Shown here: positions 32,592 to 40,953 of the stretch, piece after piece
How positions within the stretch are numbered: position 1 is the first letter of the stretch
How the letters are laid out: each line of letters starts with the position of its first letter
Assembly (NCBI GenBank): GCA_944389865.1
Contig: CALXNX010000001.1
Location: 58,763 to 122,762 of the forward strand
Length of the DNA stretch: 64,000 nucleotides
Source of the DNA: an uncultured Succinivibrionaceae bacterium
GTDB taxonomy: Bacteria > Pseudomonadota > Gammaproteobacteria > Enterobacterales > Succinivibrionaceae
Direction of reading: 5' to 3'
Notes under the pieces: model-generated
Databases searched by the model: none
What the model was told of the DNA's origin: nothing
What the model saw: only the letters and a program-made list of their open reading frames with translations
Position numbers and translations under genes: made by a program

Positions 32592-34139
32592 TTATTCAGC
32601 TTTATCTGCGTTACCGGAAGCCTGATGGCCAACGTAAGAGGCTTTAACCAAATTATCCTGAGTGATGTCTGCGCCGGTAAATTCGGCGGTCTTGATGCCG
32701 TTGGACAGCACGATGATGCGGTCGGCAATAGCGATGATTTCCTCTAATTCCGAGGAGACCACGATAAGCGACACGCCGCGCTCGGCGTACTGATAGATAA
32801 GGTGGAAGATTTCGGTCTTCGCACCGATATCAATACCGCGGGACGGCTCGTCCAAAAGCATGATCTCAGGTCCCGTCAGGGCGCCCTTGGCAAACACCAC
32901 CTTCTGCTGATTGCCGCCTGAGAGCGATAAAATCGGCAGATGCTTGTCCGCCACCTTAATGTGCACGTCGCGGATCATTTCATCGGTAGCCTTGCTTTCG
33001 CGCCTGCTGTCGATGATGCCCATGGGCGACATGAAGTGCGCGACCTCAGAAAGGGCGATGTTCTTATCGATGTCCATGGCCTGCACCAAGCCGTCGCGCT
33101 GACGATCCTCAGGCAGCCATGCCAGCCCCTGGGCAATCTGGCCGGCGACATTTTCAATCTTCATCACCTGGCCGTTCTTGATCACCTGACCGGTATGCTC
33201 CGGACGCATGCCCATGATGCACTCAAAGATCTCGGTACGCCCGGCGCCCAGCAGCCCGTAAATGCCTAAGATCTCGCCCTTATGCAGGGAGAAATTGACC
33301 TTGTTGAGCAGATAGCCGCCGCCGGACTTGGGCAGGGTTAAATCCTTAACCTCCAGTACAGTCTCGCGCGTGCTCCAGTCCACATCGGTCTTGCGGGTCG
33401 GGTAGCTCTTGCCCTCGCCTACCATCTGCTTGACGATCCAGGGCACGTCAATGTCCTTCGCCGCAGCTTCAGCTACCAGCCTGCCGTCACGGAAAATGGT
33501 GACGTAGTCGCCGATGCGCATCAGCTCTTCGAGGCGATGGGAAATATAGACGATGGAAATGCCGGAGGCCGTAAGTTCACGCATGATGTTGAACAGCACG
33601 TCCACTTCCTGCTCGGACAGCGAGGAGGTCGGCTCATCCATGATCAAAATTTTCAGATTCGGGATGAGGAGATTGCGCGCGATCTCAATCATCTGCTGCT
33701 GACCTACGCGCAGATCTCCTACTTTGGTATCCGGATCGATAGGGAAATTCAGGCGATCGAGCACCTGTTTGGCCAAACGGCGATGCACAGCATCATCCAG
33801 AATGCCGCTCCTGGTGCGCTCAGAGGCCATGAATAAGTTCTGGAACACCGTGAGGTTTGGAAATAAGCACAGCTCCTGATGGATGATGGCGATGCCTTCG
33901 GCGCGCGCATCCATGGTGCTGTTGAAGCTTACCTCGCGGCCCTGCAGGAACAGTTTGCCGGCGGACTGCTTTTCAATGCCGGCGATAATGCGCATCAAGG
34001 TGGACTTGCCCGCACCGTTCTCGCCGATGAGGACGTTGACCTTGCCGCGCTTGATGTCAAAGGACACTTGATCAAGCGCCTTTGTGCCGGGATAGATCTT
34101 GTCTATCTTCTCGGCATGCAGATAAATTTCTTCGCTCAT
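32592..34139 (-). CDS. Sugar ABC transporter ATP-binding protein, RbsA type
   Basis: A 515-aa tandem ATPase with the start at 34139 (AGGAG). Domain 1: Walker A GENGAGKST, signature 'LRVGQQQ', Walker B ILIMDEPTSSL. Domain 2: degenerate Walker A GLLGAGRTE, signature LSGGNQQ, Walker B IMLLDEPSRGID. The start codon overlaps the end of the DUF2291 gene region by reading just inside its stop, so the genes are translationally coupled. It powers uptake through the RbsC-like permease. Confidence 0.93.
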   Translation of the reverse strand: MSEEIYLHAEKIDKIYPGTKALDQVSFDIKRGKVNVLIGENGAGKSTLMRIIAGIEKQSAGKLFLQGREVSFNSTMDARAEGIAIIHQELCLFPNLTVFQNLFMASERTRSGILDDAVHRRLAKQVLDRLNFPIDPDTKVGDLRVGQQQMIEIARNLLIPNLKILIMDEPTSSLSEQEVDVLFNIMRELTASGISIVYISHRLEELMRIGDYVTIFRDGRLVAEAAAKDIDVPWIVKQMVGEGKSYPTRKTDVDWSTRETVLEVKDLTLPKSGGGYLLNKVNFSLHKGEILGIYGLLGAGRTEIFECIMGMRPEHTGQVIKNGQVMKIENVAGQIAQGLAWLPEDRQRDGLVQAMDIDKNIALSEVAHFMSPMGIIDSRRESKATDEMIRDVHIKVADKHLPILSLSGGNQQKVVFAKGALTGPEIMLLDEPSRGIDIGAKTEIFHLIYQYAERGVSLIVVSSELEEIIAIADRIIVLSNGIKTAEFTGADITQDNLVKASYVGHQASGNADKAE

Positions 34140-34149
34140 GCCCTGGCTC

Positions 34150-34794
34150 CTACTCAATGGTGACGCTTACCGGGGTGATCAGTACCTGGCTGGGCCGGGT
34201 AACGGTATAGCAGCCGACATAGCTGACTTTGCGGCCTTCGGTGCCTTCAAAATTCACTTGGGAGAGCACATCCTTTAAAATTAAGTTGTGCAGCGCCACG
34301 GAAACCTGCGCCCATTCAATCTGATTCTTGTAGTCGCGGTAGGAAATGGTATTGATGGTATCGCGCACGGAGGAGTTCTTAAACACCGGGCCGATCTGCA
34401 GACGGTAGCTGACGCTGCTCTCCGGGACGCCGTCAGGCTGGAAAGCTACATAGCCGCTGCGCAGCTTGTTCTTGACCGTCTTAATGGTGCCGGTACCCTT
34501 AACGATGAAGGACAGTTCCCCGGAATCACCCATGGAATAGTGGCCGTACTTGGAGGCGACAGTGGTGAAATCGCCGTTGGCCTCAGAGACTAACTGTGCA
34601 AAATCGACTGCGTTATCCTCGAAGTATTTCGGGCCCTGCTCTTTCCAGAAGTTCTGCGCATTGACGGTAGGATCAAAGACCACCTCGCCGGTCAGCTGCG
34701 CTTCAGTGCCTTCCGGAATGATAGTGGCCGTCAGACCGCCGTAAGCTGCAGCTAAGACGACGACGGCGCCGATAATTAAGTTTCGCTTTGACAT
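34150..34794 (-). CDS. DUF2291 family exported protein of a sugar ABC operon
   Basis: A 214-aa protein with an N-terminal hydrophobic segment (LIIGAVVVLAAAYGGL) acting as a signal anchor. Short strands follow: 'GTEAQLTGEVVFDP', 'FIVKGTGTIKTV' and 'YRLQIGPVFKNSSVRDTI', the last close to the 'GPV..GTSLRDAxxFIxF.DF.NQI.YA' pattern of DUF2291. This family is found almost only inside RbsA/B/C-type operons, as here between the binding protein and the ATPase. Its role is unknown; an accessory periplasmic or membrane-linked part of the importer is likely. Confidence 0.82.
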   Translation of the reverse strand: MSKRNLIIGAVVVLAAAYGGLTATIIPEGTEAQLTGEVVFDPTVNAQNFWKEQGPKYFEDNAVDFAQLVSEANGDFTTVASKYGHYSMGDSGELSFIVKGTGTIKTVKNKLRSGYVAFQPDGVPESSVSYRLQIGPVFKNSSVRDTINTISYRDYKNQIEWAQVSVALHNLILKDVLSQVNFEGTEGRKVSYVGCYTVTRPSQVLITPVSVTIE

Positions 34795-34882
34795 TGCATT
34801 CCTTCCTCAATTTTCAGCTTAAAAAGCCTGCACAAATACTCTCCGTACTCAAACGGCGCTTTAAGCTGATGGTTGATGTGAA

Positions 34883-34905
34883 CGCCGCCTAAGGCTCAGG
34901 CGGCG
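34883..34905 (-). other. Stem-loop after the second binding-protein gene
   Basis: CGCCGCCT and AGGCGGCG form a perfect, GC-rich 8-bp stem with a 7-base loop, 17 bp past the binding-protein stop. It has the same placement as the hairpin at 8104-8128 in the other importer operon. Confidence 0.65.
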
Positions 34906-34921
34906 GGTCGTTAACGCAGAA

Positions 34922-35890
34922 TTACTTTGAGAGAGTAAAGTCGTTTAAGTTCTTAGCGTTGTCGATGGTGATGATTTCGCAGTCAATCAGCTGCTTCTCC
35001 GGCTTGCCGGTAGAGCCGGTCTTTAAGTACTGATCAGCCTGCTCCACCGCCATCTGAGCGATTAAAGCGGCCGGCTGCATGGCAGTAGCAGTCATATCGC
35101 CGGACAGGATCTGATCGCGGGCATCGTTGGAGCCGTCCACAGCGACGATGTGCAGCTTCTTGCCGGCAGCCTTGGCGGCAGCGGCAGCGCCCACGGCCAT
35201 ATTGTCATTGCCGGAGATAATGCCCTTTAAGTCAGGATAGGACTGCAGAATGGTCTCGGTTTTCTGATAGCCCAGGTTCTGATCCCAGTTGGCGGTCTGC
35301 ACGGACACCAGCTCCATGTCAGGATACTGATCGATCACTTCGTGGAAAGCGGTGGAACGGGTCTGAGCATTGGTGTCGGAGTCAATGCCGAAGAGCTCAG
35401 CATACTGACCTTCCTCTTCCATGGCTTCGACGAAGACCTCGGCTACGCCTTTAGCGCCCTGATAGTTGTTGGCCACGATCTGAGCAATAGCGATGCCCTG
35501 CTCATTGATTTCACGGTCGATGAGGAAAGTAGGGATGTTGTTGTCATAGGCACGCTGTACGGCAGCCACGGTAGCATCAGCACCGGCGTTGTCGCAGATA
35601 ATAGCGGCGGCCTTATCGGAGATGGCGGTCTCGAACAGCTCGGACTGCTTCACCGGAGAGTCATCATGGGACACCATCTTGACCTCATAGCCCAGCTTCT
35701 TGGCAGTAGCAGCGGCCACTTCAGCCTCAGTCTTGAAGAAGGGGTTGGAGTGAGAGGGGGTGATGATGTACATGATGTTGCTCCCGCCGCCGGTCAGACG
35801 CTTGGCAGCATCAGCTGCAGAAGCGGAAGCGGCAAAGGCGGCAGCAGCACAAACCATAGCAACGGAAGCACAAATTTTGCTGAGTTTCAT
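34922..35890 (-). CDS. Periplasmic sugar-binding protein, RbsB type (first gene of the second importer operon)
   Basis: About 322 aa. Two in-frame ATGs lie at 35899 and 35890; the second is preferred because GGAG sits only 2 bases before the first. The signal peptide is MKLSKICASVAMVCAAAAFA, with cleavage after ASA. The mature protein shows 'IMYIITPSHSNPFFKTEAEVAAA', 'MVSHDDSPVKQSELFETAI', 'FLIDREI', 'ISGNDNMAVGAAAAA' and 'IVAVDGSNDARDQIL', the usual PF13407 sugar-binding pattern. D-apiose-binding proteins belong to this family, but the ligand cannot be told from sequence alone. Confidence 0.9.
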   Translation of the reverse strand: MKLSKICASVAMVCAAAAFAASASAADAAKRLTGGGSNIMYIITPSHSNPFFKTEAEVAAATAKKLGYEVKMVSHDDSPVKQSELFETAISDKAAAIICDNAGADATVAAVQRAYDNNIPTFLIDREINEQGIAIAQIVANNYQGAKGVAEVFVEAMEEEGQYAELFGIDSDTNAQTRSTAFHEVIDQYPDMELVSVQTANWDQNLGYQKTETILQSYPDLKGIISGNDNMAVGAAAAAKAAGKKLHIVAVDGSNDARDQILSGDMTATAMQPAALIAQMAVEQADQYLKTGSTGKPEKQLIDCEIITIDNAKNLNDFTLSK

Positions 35891-35983
35891 AATTCGCATG
35901 ACTCCATATTTGAAAATGAAAGCATTTTATTTTTAATAACTGCAGGAGCTTACGGCCTCCCGCATTTACAGGACAGATTGTAA

Positions 35984-36146
35984 AAATTTCGCATTAAGCT
36001 GTATGTTAAATTTCTGCTGTTTTTATTAAATATCTGATTTTTGATAACGGCAAAAATTGAGCATCGGGGCAAATTTACGCAATGTGAAAAAATGCCGTCC
36101 GGCAAAGTGCACAGTGCACGGACGCAACCGAATTTGCGTTAAATTT
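35984..36146. promoter_or_regulatory. Control region with three copies of an AAATTT-n-CGCA motif
   Basis: AAATTTCGCATT occurs at 35984-35995 and AAATTTACGCAAT at 36071-36083. The reverse complement of AAATTTAACGCAA lies at 36134-36146. The latter two face each other across ~50 bp. A further palindromic pair GTGCAC-A-GTGCAC lies at about 36107-36119. The 426-bp gap 35891-36316 has no gene and is AT-rich near the operon. The motifs are candidate sites for the AraC-type regulator encoded at 36317. Confidence 0.5.
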
Positions 36147-36316
36147 AAGAAGAAAATTAATAAGTTAACTAAGCGCGGCGCAATTTTCATTTGCACCGCA
36201 CAGGCAGGGTAAATCTGCAGAAAAGCCGGTATTTATCAGAATGCTGGCGCTGTAAAGCGCAAATTCTGCAAACGCTTGCGCATGGCTCAGCTGCACTGTG
36301 CTTTTTAAAGCCGATT

Positions 36317-37543
36317 TTAATGCTGCCGCCGGGCGCGGTATTGACCAGGGGTTTCCCCGGTGGCGCGCATAAACACCTGCCCAAAATGACTTTGCGAGCT
36401 GAAGCCCAGCATCTGCGCAATTTCCTGCAGGCTCTTATCGCTGCCGATTAAAAGCTGGACTGCCAGTTCCATTTTGCGCCTGCGGGCAAAGGCGCTGATG
36501 GTCATGCCCATGCTCCGGCGGAAGATGTGCGCAAGATAGCCGCTTGATACTTTAAGCCTCGCTGCCATGCTGCTGATATCGGTCTTTTCGTAAAGGTGCC
36601 GGTCAATATAGTCAAGAGCCCGATTAACTATGGCCGCGCCGGATGCCGAAGTCTCATCGGGGTGCAGCTGCCGCTTATGCGCTGCTGCCACCAGCTGCGT
36701 GCACTTTAAAGCGCAGCTGCGCGCCAGCGCCGCGCATTCGGCCGGGAAGCGGCACTCCTCGATCTGCTGAATATAGGCATCGGCGAGTATATAGAGCTCC
36801 TCCACCGACAGGCCGCAGTCGATAGCCTCGCGGGTATAGATGGTGATGTCAACGATGGCCAGATTCTGCGCGGAGCGCAGCTCGGTGTCCGCCAGCGTGC
36901 CGCGCATGGCGCTGTAGGGGGAGTTGAGCGCAGTTTTCAGGGCAGCCTCGTCGCCTGAGCGAATGGCCCTGCGGATATTCAGCTCCAAGGTCACCGGATT
37001 GTGCGGCCGCTCTTCAAGACTGATGGAGGAGAACACGTCAGCCAGGCGCTGCTGGGTAAGCTGCAGCACTTCAGGGGAAATGAAGTTGGCATCGAGCAGA
37101 TCGTTTACCGAAAAGTGCCGACCGTAAAGCTCGGTGTAGATCAAAAGCACTGCCGCGCACAAACGCCCGGGATCACAGTATAACAGCGGCACGGTATCGG
37201 CCTGATGCTTGAGGCTGTAGAGTTTGGCAAAGTTCTGATCGACCTTAGTCATCACTACCGGGCCGATGAGCACTGTAATGCCGTCGAGGCACTGCACGCC
37301 GGCAAAGATCACCGGGCTTTCGTCGCAGATCAGCGCCACCTTCTGCGCGCGGATTTGATTGAGCAGCTTCACGCGCAGCGAAAAGTCAGTCTTGAGCACA
37401 TTGCGCTTGTCCGGATCATTGCTGTCAAATTTCTCGACGTAATGATTGTCAGAGTTAAAGACGTGATATGGCAGGGGGCACAGCTGCACCAGGAGCGAGA
37501 TGCCGTAGGACAGGGGCAGTGCGGAGGATACCGAGCTCTGCAT
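36317..37543 (-). CDS. AraC-family transcriptional regulator with a large N-terminal sensor region
   Basis: A 408-aa protein. The last ~100 residues are a double HTH: 'DISSMAARLKVSSGYLAHIFRRSMGMTISAFARRRKMELAVQLL' and 'SLQEIAQMLGFSSQSHFGQVFMRATGETPGQYRARR'. The first ~280 residues form a sensor with a PocR/GAF-like look (VALICDESPVIFAGVQCLDGITVLIGPV) and a helical region after it; no cupin is seen. It lies downstream of rbsD on the same strand and upstream of the importer operon, the best position for its regulator. Whether it senses ribose or the importer substrate is unknown. Confidence 0.85.
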   Translation of the reverse strand: MQSSVSSALPLSYGISLLVQLCPLPYHVFNSDNHYVEKFDSNDPDKRNVLKTDFSLRVKLLNQIRAQKVALICDESPVIFAGVQCLDGITVLIGPVVMTKVDQNFAKLYSLKHQADTVPLLYCDPGRLCAAVLLIYTELYGRHFSVNDLLDANFISPEVLQLTQQRLADVFSSISLEERPHNPVTLELNIRRAIRSGDEAALKTALNSPYSAMRGTLADTELRSAQNLAIVDITIYTREAIDCGLSVEELYILADAYIQQIEECRFPAECAALARSCALKCTQLVAAAHKRQLHPDETSASGAAIVNRALDYIDRHLYEKTDISSMAARLKVSSGYLAHIFRRSMGMTISAFARRRKMELAVQLLIGSDKSLQEIAQMLGFSSQSHFGQVFMRATGETPGQYRARRQH

Positions 37544-37566
37544 GGCAGATCTTATAAAGGCTCACC

Positions 37567-37587
37567 GCCCTGCCGGGACGGCAGGGC
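37567..37587 (-). other. Stem-loop between rbsD and the AraC gene
   Basis: GCCCTGCC and GGCAGGGC form a perfect 8-bp stem with a 5-base loop. There is no U-tract, so partial termination or mRNA stabilisation is more likely than full termination. Confidence 0.5.
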
Positions 37588-37609
37588 TTAAGAAAATGAT
37601 CTTCAGGGC

Positions 37610-38011
37610 TTAGAATGAGACGTTGGATTCCAGGATCACATTGCAGTAGGGATGGCACTCGCCGGTGCGCACTACGGCCGCCGAGGAGGCCGACAGCTTT
37701 TTGAGCTCATCGTGCGGCACTATCGAGACTTCAATCTTGTTTTTCTGCGCCCATGCGGTAATGCGCTGATAGAAGTCCGGATTCTGCTCGATGGATTCGG
37801 AGGCAATGGTGACCTTTTGGAACTTAGCTTCCGCATCCACCACGTCAAAAACATCCCAGAAAGGCGGCACATGGTAGGTCACAGCCAGATCGATGCGCTG
37901 CACTCCCTTGGGCACCGGCAGACCGCAGTCGCCGATGGTCAGAGTGTCAAAGTGACCTAATTTGGAGATCACGTAGGAAAGTTCAGAGTTCAGACAGCCG
38001 ATTTTCTTCAT
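37610..38011 (-). CDS. rbsD: D-ribose pyranase RbsD
   Basis: A 133-aa RbsD/FucU-family mutarotase that interconverts pyranose and furanose forms of ribose. Family motifs are 'LNSELSYVISKLGHFDTLTIGDCGLPVP', which carries the catalytic His and the nearby Asp, and the C-terminal 'VVRTGECHPYCNVIL', with the Tyr of the active site. The length equals E. coli RbsD (139 aa) within a few residues. It follows rbsK by 32 bp. D-apiose exists only as furanoses, so a role in the apiose-like operon would differ from the classic one; ribose use is the simplest reading. Confidence 0.92.
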   Translation of the reverse strand: MKKIGCLNSELSYVISKLGHFDTLTIGDCGLPVPKGVQRIDLAVTYHVPPFWDVFDVVDAEAKFQKVTIASESIEQNPDFYQRITAWAQKNKIEVSIVPHDELKKLSASSAAVVRTGECHPYCNVILESNVSF

Positions 38012-38043
38012 AATAAAATCCTTAATCTATGTTTATCCTGCAA

Positions 38044-38979
38044 TTACAGCCTGGCAGTTAAGACCTCATAATCGGCCGCGGCGATGAATTCCTCCACCTC
38101 GGTAAGTACCGGGATGGACGGGCAGGCGCCGGCGCGGGTCACCGCAATGGCGGAGGCGGCAGCGGCCGTCTTTAAGGCCTGAGCGCCCTCAAGGCCGCGG
38201 GCTAAGGAGGATACTAAGTACCCCAGGAAGGTATCGCCGGCGGCGGTGGTGTCTACCGCCTTGACCTTATAGATCCGGCAGGAGATCGGATCCTGGCCTT
38301 TGAGCTTTAAGATGGAGCCGCGCGAGCCTAAGGTCAGCACAAAGGAGGACTGCGGATAGGCCGTACTTAAAGCGTCAATTAAGGCGTAGGGATCGCTGTC
38401 CGGGCTCATGCTGACCATGGCGCCGCCTTCAATCTCATTGACAATTAACAGGGAGCAGAGCTCTAAAGGCAGCTTTAATAAATCTGCAGTAAAGGGCGAA
38501 ACGTTAAAGCAGACCTTAAGCCCGCACTCATGGCCCCTGCGGATCACGTATTCGATATTGTTGATCTCATTCTGCAGGATTAAATAATCTCCCGGGGCAA
38601 AATGAGCTAAGGCGGCATCAATTTCCTGCTCGGTGATGGTCTGATTGGCCCCGCCGTAAAGCAGAATGCAGTTCTGGCCGTTTTTATCCACCTGAATAAT
38701 GGTGTGGCCGCTGCTTTCACTGCGCCGCTGCAGAAATTCATCATGAATGCCGCTCTTGTGCAGCATATCGAGCAGCACCTTGGAGTCATCTCTGCCTACT
38801 GCACCGGCATGATAGACCTCGCCGCCGGCGCGCGCTGCGGCCACCGATTGATTCAGGCCTTTGCCGCCTGCAAAGATAGAGCGGGACTTTGAGGCCTCGG
38901 TTTCCCCCGGCATCACAAAATGATCAACGCCGTAAACATAATCGATATTCAGCGAGCCGAAATTAAGAATTTTGGGCAT
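38044..38979 (-). CDS. rbsK: Ribokinase-family sugar kinase
   Basis: A 311-aa PfkB-family kinase with the start at 38979 (AAGGAT upstream). Motif 1 is 'SIFAGGKGLNQSVAAARAGG' and motif 2 is 'KAVDTTAAGDTFLGYLVSSL', with the catalytic Asp in AAGDTF. Substrate Asn/Asp are in 'LNFGSLNIDYVY'. Adjacent to rbsD it should phosphorylate D-ribose to ribose-5-phosphate. The pair lacks its own rbsABC but lies upstream of the second RbsABC-like importer, which could therefore carry ribose as well. Confidence 0.9.
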   Translation of the reverse strand: MPKILNFGSLNIDYVYGVDHFVMPGETEASKSRSIFAGGKGLNQSVAAARAGGEVYHAGAVGRDDSKVLLDMLHKSGIHDEFLQRRSESSGHTIIQVDKNGQNCILLYGGANQTITEQEIDAALAHFAPGDYLILQNEINNIEYVIRRGHECGLKVCFNVSPFTADLLKLPLELCSLLIVNEIEGGAMVSMSPDSDPYALIDALSTAYPQSSFVLTLGSRGSILKLKGQDPISCRIYKVKAVDTTAAGDTFLGYLVSSLARGLEGAQALKTAAAASAIAVTRAGACPSIPVLTEVEEFIAAADYEVLTARL

Positions 38980-39150
38980 AATTAATCCTTTGATCCTGAA
39001 AGCCAAATTGAAGTGCAGCAGATGATTTTTAACAAATCTTTAAAAATTATAGTCAAAAGGGACGCAGACGGGGCCTCGTTATCCGCTTGAGGGGGCAAAA
39101 TTACAAGCCGGATCACAAAAACCTTTGCCCGGGGGAGTTGAAGCCGCAGC

Positions 39151-39978
39151 TCAGAGCTGCCGGCGCCGCCGGCGAAAGGCGCTGGGGGTGAGACCGCAGC
39201 GCTGCTTGAAAAAGCGGGTAAAGTAGGCCGCCGTCGAAAAATTGAAGCGGTCGGCGATCTGCCCCAGCGTCCGGCTGGTGTCGGTGAGCTCTAAGATCAA
39301 AGCCTGCAGAGTATAGCGCTCTATCCAATAGCCTGCGCTTTTGCCGGTGAGAGCGCGGCAGAGCTCGCTTAAATAATGCGGGCTGATAAAAAGCTTATCG
39401 GCATAAAACTTCAGGCTGCGCTCCTGCCGATAATGCCCCTCCTCAAGCAGCGTAATAAAGCGCTGCAGCAATTGCCCTTTTCCCGAGCTTAAATCAGGGA
39501 GCACGCCGTGACGCTGATGCAGATCATAGAGATCAAGCACGTGCGCGGCAAGCAGGGACAGCAGCATATCCTGCAGGTAGTGATGCGAGGTCAGCTGCGA
39601 GCGCTCGCAGAGTCGGGTTAAATCGGCATAGCAGCGCTCAGCCTCCGCTGCAGTGAGCTTTAACCGCGGATCGGCGGTGAGAGCTAAATGTCCTATCGTG
39701 CCGTAAGTGCTGCGCAGATGGAGCAGACCGATGGTGCGCGGGCTTAACAGCATGTAGATGCCCTGAAAGTCCGCGCTGTCCTTAAGCTCCGTGCACATCG
39801 CCGCGCTGGTGATAATGGCATAGCCCGGAGCTGTGAGCGTTAAGGGCCGGCCGGCGCAGGTAAAGTCAGTCTTTCCGGCGATGATGCAGATATGCAGTAC
39901 TCCGGCTGCCGGCAGAAATTTGGGCAGCTCAGTACTCTTACGGGCAAAGCTGAAAAGGGCAGCAGGTTCTAAAGTCAT
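39151..39978 (-). CDS. AraC-family regulator divergent from two aldo/keto reductase genes
   Basis: A 275-aa protein. The N-terminal ~150 residues look like a cupin-type effector domain ('GVLHICIIAGKTDFTCAGRPLTL', 'YAIITSAAMCTELKDS'). The C-terminal AraC domain has HTH1 'SLKFYADKLFISPHYLSELCRALTG' and HTH2 'TLGQIADRFNFSTAAYFTRFFKQRCGLTPSAFRRRRR'. It is transcribed away from the reductase pair across a 126-bp region, the classic arrangement for a local regulator. The inducer is unknown; a carbonyl compound is plausible given the targets. Confidence 0.87.
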   Translation of the reverse strand: MTLEPAALFSFARKSTELPKFLPAAGVLHICIIAGKTDFTCAGRPLTLTAPGYAIITSAAMCTELKDSADFQGIYMLLSPRTIGLLHLRSTYGTIGHLALTADPRLKLTAAEAERCYADLTRLCERSQLTSHHYLQDMLLSLLAAHVLDLYDLHQRHGVLPDLSSGKGQLLQRFITLLEEGHYRQERSLKFYADKLFISPHYLSELCRALTGKSAGYWIERYTLQALILELTDTSRTLGQIADRFNFSTAAYFTRFFKQRCGLTPSAFRRRRRQL

Positions 39979-40074
39979 AAGCGCAGTATGACGAAAAACT
40001 CCGTTTTGTGCAAATTCATCCCCGGAATCTCCCTTAAAAAGCCCGCATGTCTGCTTTAGGATCCAGTCAAAAGT

Positions 40075-40090
40075 ACCAAACAGACCAAAC
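40075..40090. promoter_or_regulatory. Short direct repeat before the aldo/keto reductase operon
   Basis: ACCAAAC-AG-ACCAAAC lies 14 bp before the first reductase ATG. Direct repeats of 7-10 bp are typical AraC-family half-sites, but here the repeat sits very close to the ribosome site, so its role is uncertain. Confidence 0.3.
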
Positions 40091-40104
40091 GTACAGGAGG
40101 GCAG

Positions 40105-40953
40105 ATGGAATATTTCAAGTTAAACGGCGATGTCATGATCCCGGCTGTGGGCTTTGGCGTCTATCAGATCCCTAAAGAAAAGACGCAGCAGGCCGTGGAG
40201 CAGGCGCTGGAGCTGGGCTATCGGCTCATCGATACCGCAGCATCCTATTTTAATGAGGCTGAGGTCGGAGCAGCCATCAGGCACAGCGGCATCCCGCGCG
40301 AGGAGATCTTCGTTACCACCAAGCTGTGGGTGCAGGATTATGAATACGCCGATGCCCTGAAGGCTTTTGAGGTGAGCAGGCGCAGTTTAGGTCTTGATTA
40401 TCTTGACCTGTATCTGCTGCACAAGCCCTACGGCAATTATTATGCCGCATGGCGCGCTGTGGAGAAGCTGCATCACGAGGGGCTGATCCGCGCCATCGGC
40501 GTCACCAGCTTCAGCAATGAAAGACTGCAGGATCTCATGCTGCACAATGAAGCGGCGCCGGCGTTAAATCAGCTGGAGACCAATCCGTTTTTTGCGCAGG
40601 AGGACGCGCGGCAGTATTTGTCCGGCATGGGGATCTGCCATCAGGCCTGGTCGCCTTTTGCTGAAGGAAAAAACGGCATCTTCACGCACCCGGTCTTAAC
40701 GCAGATCGCGGCGGCGCATCAGCGCGGCGTGGGAGCGGTGATTTTACGCTGGCTCTATCAGCGCGGCATTGGAGCTGTCGCCAAGAGCGTGCGCGTCGAG
40801 CGCATGCGCGAGAATTTAAACATCTTTGATTTTGCGCTGACGGCTGAGGAGATGGCGCAGATCAATGCTTTAAACACCGGCAAAAGCCCCATCTATGACG
40901 ATCAGGACTTAGCTGTCACCAAGGCCATCGGAACGTATAAAATCCATGCATAA
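40105..40953 (+). CDS. Aldo/keto reductase (DkgA-like), first of a tandem pair
   Basis: A 282-aa NADPH-dependent (beta/alpha)8 reductase with a strong RBS (AGGAGG). The catalytic tetrad is present: D and Y in 'RLIDTAASYFNEAEVG', K in 'IFVTTKLW' and H in 'DLYLLHKPYG'. Cofactor-site residues near the C-terminus are 'GAVAKSVRVERMRENLNIFDF'. Family members reduce methylglyoxal, 2,5-diketogluconate and other aldehydes or ketoses. The next reductase gene overlaps it by 8 bp, so the two are made together. Confidence 0.88.
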   Translation: MEYFKLNGDVMIPAVGFGVYQIPKEKTQQAVEQALELGYRLIDTAASYFNEAEVGAAIRHSGIPREEIFVTTKLWVQDYEYADALKAFEVSRRSLGLDYLDLYLLHKPYGNYYAAWRAVEKLHHEGLIRAIGVTSFSNERLQDLMLHNEAAPALNQLETNPFFAQEDARQYLSGMGICHQAWSPFAEGKNGIFTHPVLTQIAAAHQRGVGAVILRWLYQRGIGAVAKSVRVERMRENLNIFDFALTAEEMAQINALNTGKSPIYDDQDLAVTKAIGTYKIHA

